Assembly: GCA_013373425.1 (NCBI GenBank)
Contig: JABXHW010000043.1
Span: 1 to 56,141 of the forward strand
Origin: Flavobacteriia bacterium
Lineage (GTDB): Bacteria > Bacteroidota > Bacteroidia > Flavobacteriales > Schleiferiaceae
DNA length: 56,141 nt
Reading direction: 5' to 3'
Shown: positions 50,516 through 56,141 of the stretch, in pieces
Numbering within the stretch: the stretch's first letter is position 1
Layout of the letters: every line of letters starts with the position of its first letter
The notes under the pieces: model-generated
What the model saw: the letters and a program-made list of their open reading frames with translations, nothing else
The model's database searches: none
What the model was told of the DNA's origin: nothing
Position numbers and translations under genes: made by a program

Positions 50516-51822
50516 GAGGGATTATATCTTATCCACTTCCAAAGTTCCTTGTAGGATGGTTTCTTACCGTACATCAAGATGCCTACACGGTAGATTCGAG
50601 CGGCAAGTCCGGTGGTTGCCAAGAACCCGAGAATCATGAGTGCCATGCTCAAGGCAAGCTCCCAGCCCGGTACGTCGAATGGAATTCGCACCATCATCAC
50701 AATAGGTGAAGTGAACGGAATCATCGAGAACCAGAAGGCCAAATCCGAATGTGGATTCTCAATAACATTTGAGCTCACAATCAAGCCAAGAACCAGCGGA
50801 ATCGCCAATGGTGCCATGAATTGTTGAGAGTCCGTTTCTGTGTCCACCGCAGCACCTACTGCCGCGAATAACGCACCGTACAGGAGATACCCTCCAATAA
50901 AGAAGAAGAGGAAACCTCCGAGGATGGTCGCCAATGGTAGCGATGAAATCTGATCCATAATCTCCATTCCCTGAGTAGAGGCCTCCATGCCGGCCGCGAT
51001 CTCTTCAGGTGATAGTTGTGTATCGAGAAGCGTTGCACTTGCCACTTGGAAAATGACAATCGATAAAACAACCCAAATCACGAACTGCAATACGCCCACG
51101 GTTCCGATTCCGAATACTTTCCCAACCATTAATTGGAATGGACGAACCGATGAAATGAGTACTTCTACAATTCGACTTGTCTTTTCTTCAATTACACCAC
51201 GCATAATCTGCGCAGAGTACAAGAAGATGAAAATATAGATGAAGAATCCACAGGCGTATCCAACGACAATTTTAATTTCCGTAGCCGACTCTTGCTCTAA
51301 ACTTTCAGAAAGGTTGAAAGTGCGAAGGGATACGGAAGTTTTGGCATTCTCAACGATTGCGTAATCGACGTCTTGGGAGACTAACTTCTCCTTGAAAATT
51401 GCAGATTCAAGAAGTTCAGTACAATAGCTTTCTAGGCCAAGTGAGACATCTTCTTTTCCGTAAATAGCACCATTTCGCTTCCAAAAGTCAGGGTCGCCAG
51501 ACTCACTGACTTCGATGTAAAATAGTGCATCGTATTTCTCATCACTCTGAAGTCGCTCAATGGCTTGTTCTCGATTGATCTCTTCAGGGTTGAGGAATTC
51601 TAGCTTGTGCTTGTCGTCTGATTTCGCATCAAAACGAAGAAGCAAATAACTCTGGTCAACGACCAAAATTTCTTTCGGTCCTTCAGGGATGGAAGCTACC
51701 AATGCAGGGGCCACCATTAATCCACCAAAAAGGATAGGACCGAGCAAGGTCATGATGAGGAATGACTTCTTTCTGACTCTAGAAAGGAATTCCCTTTGGA
51801 TGATAAGTAAGGTCTTATTCAT
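50512..51822 (-). CDS. ABC-2 type transporter permease (NatB-like)
   Basis: 436 aa. Start 51822 (MNKTLLIIQREFLSRVRKKSF) is chosen: the frame runs to 51861 but would overlap the ATPase further without homology. One N-terminal membrane helix, a large extracytoplasmic domain (about 45-185), then five C-terminal helices (about 185-425) with the ABC-2 pattern MRGVIEEKTSRIVEVLISSVRPFQLMVGKVFG. Resembles NatB, exporter partner of NatA for Na+ or related substrates; the real substrate is unknown. Overlaps the ATPase gene by 8 bp and mscS by 4 bp. Confidence 0.88.
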   Translation of the reverse strand: MNKTLLIIQREFLSRVRKKSFLIMTLLGPILFGGLMVAPALVASIPEGPKEILVVDQSYLLLRFDAKSDDKHKLEFLNPEEINREQAIERLQSDEKYDALFYIEVSESGDPDFWKRNGAIYGKEDVSLGLESYCTELLESAIFKEKLVSQDVDYAIVENAKTSVSLRTFNLSESLEQESATEIKIVVGYACGFFIYIFIFLYSAQIMRGVIEEKTSRIVEVLISSVRPFQLMVGKVFGIGTVGVLQFVIWVVLSIVIFQVASATLLDTQLSPEEIAAGMEASTQGMEIMDQISSLPLATILGGFLFFFIGGYLLYGALFAAVGAAVDTETDSQQFMAPLAIPLVLGLIVSSNVIENPHSDLAFWFSMIPFTSPIVMMVRIPFDVPGWELALSMALMILGFLATTGLAARIYRVGILMYGKKPSYKELWKWIRYNPS

Positions 51823-52744
51823 TGTTATTGCCTTTTTGTACCATGCGAATGAAAATGTCATTCACGCTGGGAATTACTTCTTCAAAGTGATCTATTACCG
51901 CGATAGGTAGAAGGGCCTCAAGCAATGCATTCGGCTTGGTGTTCTCGGGCAATTTCACGGTAGCTTCGCGATGGTCTTGCCAGTTATGGTCGTCTACGAG
52001 TTCAAAATTCTCCTTGATTACAGAAGTCACTTGGTCGGAATCTCCTACATAAGCCACTTTGAATGTGTTGGTACGGAAGTCGTTTCGAACCTGCTTTAAC
52101 GGGCCTTCGAGAATCTTCTTACTTCTGTTGATAAGCGCAATGTGATCACAAATCTCTTCAACGCTTTCCATTCTGTGCGTAGAGAAGATGATGGTCGCCC
52201 CTTCTTTATTCAATCGACGGATTTCCGATTTAATCAACTCGGTATTGATGGGGTCAAAGCCTGTGAATGGCTCGTCGAAAATCAACAAATCAGGTTGATG
52301 CAGAACGGTAACGATGAACTGAACCTTCTGAGCCATCCCTTTGGAAAGCTCTTCAATTTTTTTGTTCCACCATGATTCAATTTCAAATCGCTCAAACCAC
52401 TCTTTCAGTTTTGCTTTTGCCTCTGAACCCGACAAGCCCTTCAGCTTACTGAGGTAGAGGGCTTGCTCACCGACTGTCATCTTTTTGTACAGACCGCGTT
52501 CTTCTGGCAGATACCCAATACGAGCTATGTCTGCCGATTTCATTGGCTTTCCGTTCAGCAGAAGTTGTCCAGAATCCGGAGCAGTGATTTGGTTGATGAT
52601 TCGAATAAAGCTCGTTTTCCCAGCACCGTTGGGACCGAGCAGCCCGAAGATACTTCCTTCGGGTATGGCCAGATTGAGATCCGTGAGTGCACGGTGCCCA
52701 TCGTAGCTCTTATTTACGTTAACCGCTTCTAGTAGTGCGTTCAT
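51815..52744 (-). CDS. ABC transporter ATP-binding protein (NatA-like)
   Basis: 309 aa. Walker A LGPNGAGKTSFI (about 37-48), Q-loop region, ABC signature LSKGMAQKVQF, Walker B LLIFDEPFTGFDP, and an H-loop His in STHRMES. C-terminal extension of about 90 residues (about 215-309) is beyond the ATPase core. First gene of the five-gene operon; the 63 bp before it contain a weak TACCTTAG box (52771-52764). It is separated from DinB upstream. Confidence 0.93.
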   Translation of the reverse strand: MNALLEAVNVNKSYDGHRALTDLNLAIPEGSIFGLLGPNGAGKTSFIRIINQITAPDSGQLLLNGKPMKSADIARIGYLPEERGLYKKMTVGEQALYLSKLKGLSGSEAKAKLKEWFERFEIESWWNKKIEELSKGMAQKVQFIVTVLHQPDLLIFDEPFTGFDPINTELIKSEIRRLNKEGATIIFSTHRMESVEEICDHIALINRSKKILEGPLKQVRNDFRTNTFKVAYVGDSDQVTSVIKENFELVDDHNWQDHREATVKLPENTKPNALLEALLPIAVIDHFEEVIPSVNDIFIRMVQKGNNNE

Positions 52745-52807
52745 ATGCTTTTGTTGTGGGAACCTAAGGTAGCGATAGAAGCAGCTTCGAGCAAGTGTAT
52801 GTGAAGA

Positions 52808-53377
52808 CTATTGTAGAATCTTCTGCGCTTGAAGAATATGTCGCTCCGTATGCGCAAGAATAAAGGCCACGGCATCGCCAATTCTAATCTTGACAGATTT
52901 CCCCAAAGCAGTTTGAATCCTCGTCTTCTTCCAAGGGAGTTTCTGTATTTCTGGAATCAACTTTACAAGCGCATCCATGTCTTCATTGAACTTCTCGAAA
53001 ACCACGTGTTCAACGAGTCGCGCTTTTGGATCCTTTACATTCAAGGGTTGCAGCGACGGGAAAGTTTTCATCTTCCACTTGATGCGCTCGCCTTTGGGCT
53101 TCATGGCTTTGGTCATCAACTTTCCCCACATTCCCATCTTGTATTGATCATCGGCATGGGTGAAATCAGTGCTGCGTTCTACTGCTTGTGCGAAGGTTCT
53201 CAAATAAAGGTGGTTGGTGAGATTGATGTGTTCGATGCACTGCAAAATGCTCCAACCTCCATTAGCAGGCCTCATGTTTAGCTCCTCGGCTTCCAAGAAG
53301 TAAAAGGAGTTTTGAACTCGAGTTCTCAACTCTTCAATTTTGGCCAACTGCTGGTCTGCAAACTCTTTTTGCGTCAT
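52808..53377 (-). CDS. DinB-family protein (DinB 2 superfamily)
   Basis: 189-aa four-helix-bundle protein of the DinB/YfiT type, metal-binding through three His: ILQCIEHINLTNHLYL carries the first and the C-terminal LAHTERHILQAQKIL the others. Reported members act as glutathione- or bacillithiol-linked transferases, while many are uncharacterised. It starts 2 bp after mfd, suggesting a shared transcript and a possible DNA-damage link, which is only inference. Confidence 0.85.
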   Translation of the reverse strand: MTQKEFADQQLAKIEELRTRVQNSFYFLEAEELNMRPANGGWSILQCIEHINLTNHLYLRTFAQAVERSTDFTHADDQYKMGMWGKLMTKAMKPKGERIKWKMKTFPSLQPLNVKDPKARLVEHVVFEKFNEDMDALVKLIPEIQKLPWKKTRIQTALGKSVKIRIGDAVAFILAHTERHILQAQKILQ

Positions 53378-53379
53378 GG

Positions 53380-56141
53380 TTATTCAGCTTCTGTGGTCAC
53401 TTCTCTCTTGGGGACGAGAGGTTGTAGTAGTTCCATAGCCTCGTTAATGGTGTTCACTTGATTGATCACCAAACTCAACCTTTCATTTTTCTGCTTCATC
53501 TGGGCTCGCTTGTGCTGTGTCGCTGTGAACGATAGCATGGCGTGGAAAGTCTCGGATTCAAAGTATCCGCTTTCCGGTTTCGACAAGAAGTAGCCGATGA
53601 ACTTACCCATCTTGAGCACTATCTTTTCAAACCCGAGCTGCTGCCCCATCCAGCGCAGATGCATAGAAGTGACAAGGTCGTCCACTTCTTGAGGAAGTTC
53701 GCCAAATCGGTCCACCAAGGCCTGGCGATAATCTTCTAGTTGCTCTTCAGATTCCAAGCTGTCAAGTTCTTGATACAAGCGAAGTCGCTCCTCGATGTTA
53801 TTCACATAATAGTCCGGAATCAAGAGCTCAAGGTCGGTGTCTAGCTGACATTCCTTGACATATTTGCCTTCTTCGAGTTCTTGCTGATAAAGATCCTTGA
53901 ACTCGGTTTCCTTGAGTTCTTCAACGGCTTCAGCAAGAATCTTTTGGTAGGCATCAATACCCATATCGGTAATGAAGCCGGATTGCTCTGCACCGAGCAT
54001 GTCGCCAGCTCCCCTGATTTCTAAATCGCGCAATGCAATCTTGAATCCCGACCCGAGGTCGCTAAACTGCTCAATAGCGCGAAGGCGTTTCCTCGATTCA
54101 TCAGGCAAAGAACCTAGGGGAGGAGCAATGAGTTTACAGAAAGCCTTTTTATTGCTTCGACCAACTCGACCACGCATTTGGTGGAGGTCGCTCAATCCAA
54201 AGTTTTGAGCATGGTTGATGACGATGGTGTTCGCATTGGGAACATCGAGTCCACTCTCAATAATGGTAGTGCTCACCAATACATCAAACTCACCTTCCAT
54301 GAATCGAAGCATCAGATCTTCGAGCTTCTTTCCGTCCATTTGTCCGTGGCCGATGCCAAATCGAACATCCGGACATAGTCGCTGAAGTGTTCCGGCAACT
54401 TCTCTAATATTTTGAATGCGATTGTGAATGAAGAAGACTTGACCGCCTCGGCTCACTTCGTACATGATGGCATCGCGAATCGTCTCTTCATTAAAACCGA
54501 TAATTTCAGTCTCAATGGGCTGTCGGTTTGGTGGTGGAGTGTTGATCACACTCAAGTCTCTAGCGGCCATCAATGAGAATTGCAACGTTCTCGGAATCGG
54601 CGTTGCTGTGAGAGTAAGTGTATCCACATTCACGCGAAGGGTCTTCAATTTGTCCTTTACGGATACACCGAACTTTTGCTCTTCATCGATGATGAGTAGT
54701 CCAAGGTCTTTGAATTTCACATCTTTTCCTACCAAGCGGTGCGTACCAATAATGATATCGACCTTGCCCTCTTCCAAATCTTTTAATGTAGCCTTGGTTT
54801 TGGCTGTAGATTTGAAACGGTTCAAATAGTCGACACGCACAGGAAAATCCTTCAAGCGTTCAGAGAAGGTCTTGTGGTGCTGGAAAGCAAGGATGGTCGT
54901 TGGAACAAGCACTGCCACTTGCTTGCCATCAGCTACAGCCTTGAACGCCGCCCGAATAGCCACTTCTGTTTTACCAAATCCAACATCGCCGCAAACTAAG
55001 CGGTCCATCGGAATGGTCTTCTCCATATCGGCCTTCACATCCTGAGTAGCTTTGTATTGATCAGGTGTGTCTTCGTAAAGGAAAGATGCCTCGAGTTCGT
55101 GTTGCAAATAACTGTCTGGAGAAAATGCGAATCCTTTCGCCTCTCGGCGTTTCGCGTAAAGTTGGATGAGGTCATAGGCAATCTCCTTGACCTTCTTTTT
55201 AGTCTTATTCTTAAGATTATTCCAAGCCGGTGATCCTAATTTGTGAATCGATGGAGCAGTGCCATCCTTGGAATTGTACTTCGAGATTTTGTGGAGGGAG
55301 TGAATGGAGATGTAAAGAACATCATTGTCGCGATAAATAAGCTTGATTGCTTCTTGCGACTTCCCATTCACCTCGATTTTCTGGAGTCCGCCGAACTTAC
55401 CAATACCGTGATCGATGTGCGTCACATAATCACCATACTGCAAACTGTTGAGCTCTTTCAGGGTTATGCTCTGCTTCTTCTCAAAACCATTCTTGAGGCG
55501 GAAGCGCTGATAACGCTCAAAGATTTGATGGTCGGTATAAAAGGCAAACTTTCGCTCTGGATCTTCCCAACCTTCATGAAGCGCTCCGAGGATAGGCTCG
55601 AATTTTACATCCGCGCCTAAATCTTCAAAGATGGAATGAAAGCGCTCAATTTGTTGCTGACTCCCGCAGAGAATGTAGTTGGTGAAGCCCTTTGAAGTAT
55701 TGGCGTTGAGCGTGTCCTTGAGCAGGTCGAAGTTCTTATTGAAGCTCGGTTGAGGTTGAGCCTGAAAATTGACCCGTTCTGCAACTGGGAAAGTCTTAGA
55801 GCCGAATTCAATAACTGCGTATTTTTCTAACTCGCGCTTAAAGTCTTCTCCTCTCAAGAAAAGCTCATACGGCTTGTAATGCTTGATGTCGGTGGATAGA
55901 GTTGCGAAGATTTCTTCGGCTTTCTCGTAGAGTTTGTCGAGTATCTGGGAGGCGGTTTGTACGTCCTTTACCCAGATGGAGGTCTTTTCGGGGATATAGC
56001 TCAAGAAGCTCTCGCGAGATTCCATCACCTTTTTATTTTCAACGTTTGGAACGATTTCCATGCGCTTGATGGAATCGATGGAAAGTTGAGTTTCCACGTC
56101 GAAGGTTCGTATTGAGTCTACTTCGTCACCGAAGAATTCAA
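53380..56141 (-). CDS. mfd: Transcription-repair coupling factor Mfd (N-terminus outside window)
   Basis: Strand-specific DNA-repair translocase that removes stalled RNA polymerase and recruits UvrA. At least 920 residues lie in the window; the edge reads FFGDEVDSIRTFDVETQLS, which belongs to the D3/UvrB-like region, so the first about 200 residues are missing. Visible in order: RNA-polymerase interaction domain (about LNSLQYGDYVTHIDHGIGKFGGLQKIEV), helicase motifs GDVGFGKTEVAIRAAF, DEEQKFGVSVKDKL, TATPIPRTLQFS, STTIIESGLDVPNA, QMRGRVGRS, and the C-terminal D7 (ITDMGIDAYQKILAEAVEELK onwards). GTG at 56097 is an internal codon. Followed by DinB after 2 bp. Confidence 0.95.
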   Translation of the reverse strand, partial: EFFGDEVDSIRTFDVETQLSIDSIKRMEIVPNVENKKVMESRESFLSYIPEKTSIWVKDVQTASQILDKLYEKAEEIFATLSTDIKHYKPYELFLRGEDFKRELEKYAVIEFGSKTFPVAERVNFQAQPQPSFNKNFDLLKDTLNANTSKGFTNYILCGSQQQIERFHSIFEDLGADVKFEPILGALHEGWEDPERKFAFYTDHQIFERYQRFRLKNGFEKKQSITLKELNSLQYGDYVTHIDHGIGKFGGLQKIEVNGKSQEAIKLIYRDNDVLYISIHSLHKISKYNSKDGTAPSIHKLGSPAWNNLKNKTKKKVKEIAYDLIQLYAKRREAKGFAFSPDSYLQHELEASFLYEDTPDQYKATQDVKADMEKTIPMDRLVCGDVGFGKTEVAIRAAFKAVADGKQVAVLVPTTILAFQHHKTFSERLKDFPVRVDYLNRFKSTAKTKATLKDLEEGKVDIIIGTHRLVGKDVKFKDLGLLIIDEEQKFGVSVKDKLKTLRVNVDTLTLTATPIPRTLQFSLMAARDLSVINTPPPNRQPIETEIIGFNEETIRDAIMYEVSRGGQVFFIHNRIQNIREVAGTLQRLCPDVRFGIGHGQMDGKKLEDLMLRFMEGEFDVLVSTTIIESGLDVPNANTIVINHAQNFGLSDLHQMRGRVGRSNKKAFCKLIAPPLGSLPDESRKRLRAIEQFSDLGSGFKIALRDLEIRGAGDMLGAEQSGFITDMGIDAYQKILAEAVEELKETEFKDLYQQELEEGKYVKECQLDTDLELLIPDYYVNNIEERLRLYQELDSLESEEQLEDYRQALVDRFGELPQEVDDLVTSMHLRWMGQQLGFEKIVLKMGKFIGYFLSKPESGYFESETFHAMLSFTATQHKRAQMKQKNERLSLVINQVNTINEAMELLQPLVPKREVTTEAE

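Noticed and set aside
1-56141. tRNA, rRNA, IS elements, phage genes, integrase or attachment sites
   Set aside because: No cloverleaf-like sequence, transposase, integrase or phage structural gene was found on either strand by eye; an automated scan could still find a divergent tRNA.

Overview
The window is chromosomal core DNA from a member of the Bacteroidota, most likely a marine Flavobacteriales relative. Support: a PorQ homologue of the type IX secretion system (T9SS), a secreted protein with a T9SS C-terminal sorting domain, a type-B L31, the Bacteroidota-type two-domain GlmU-like protein, a LytTR regulator paired with a beta-propeller histidine kinase, and many promoters of the Bacteroidota TAnnTTTG class. 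Genus cannot be set from this DNA. No tRNA, rRNA, CRISPR array, prophage or insertion sequence was found. About 45 protein genes fill the window; both end genes (L31 and Mfd) run off the edge.

Layout. 1-6043 (+): L31, a GlmU-like sugar nucleotidyltransferase, Lon protease, PorQ overlapping cytidylate kinase. 6046-14049: a compact block of acyl-CoA-binding protein, phosphatidylserine decarboxylase, CdsA, LUD-domain protein, FtsH and RsfS (-), then BirA (+), SRPBCC protein and PyrE (-), NUDIX hydrolase (+) and CoaD (-). Here neighbours overlap tail to tail or nearly share start codons. 14060-19940: Ddl (-), then PASTA protein, T9SS-sorted protein, RluD-type pseudouridine synthase and a di-haem peroxidase lipoprotein (+). 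19941-20480 is the only gene-free stretch above 300 bp and holds a pair of 97-bp direct repeats. 20481-26295: acyl-CoA ligase and amidohydrolase lipoprotein (-), PurL (+). 26587-38187 (-): LytTR regulator, giant propeller kinase, histone-deacetylase-like hydrolase, PheT, DedA-like membrane protein, YdeI-like protein, papain-like peptidase, RecG. 38264-42756 (+): M1 aminopeptidase, exopolysaccharide glycosylphosphotransferase, SM-20-type 2OG oxygenase. 42863-56141 (-): two glycosyltransferases, an NTF2-like protein, a MATE transporter, a 76-aa orphan, a five-gene operon (ABC ATPase, permease, MscS, Ppx/GppA, sigma-54 activator without HTH), DinB, Mfd.

Functional themes: envelope construction (GlmU-like, Ddl, PASTA, PorQ, CdsA, Psd, glycosyltransferases), protein quality control (Lon, FtsH), cofactor and nucleotide synthesis (CoaD, BirA, PyrE, PurL, Cmk), translation (L31, RsfS, RluD, PheT) and DNA repair (RecG, Mfd).

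The least explained signals are outside the genes. They are the 97-bp repeat pair, a recurrent TAnnTTYG box placed only 4-5 nt before start codons (suggesting leaderless mRNAs), purine-rich GGTG tracts following stop codons in the sense direction, and perfect palindromes upstream of the LUD gene and pheT. No clearly new multi-gene defence or biosynthetic system is evident.
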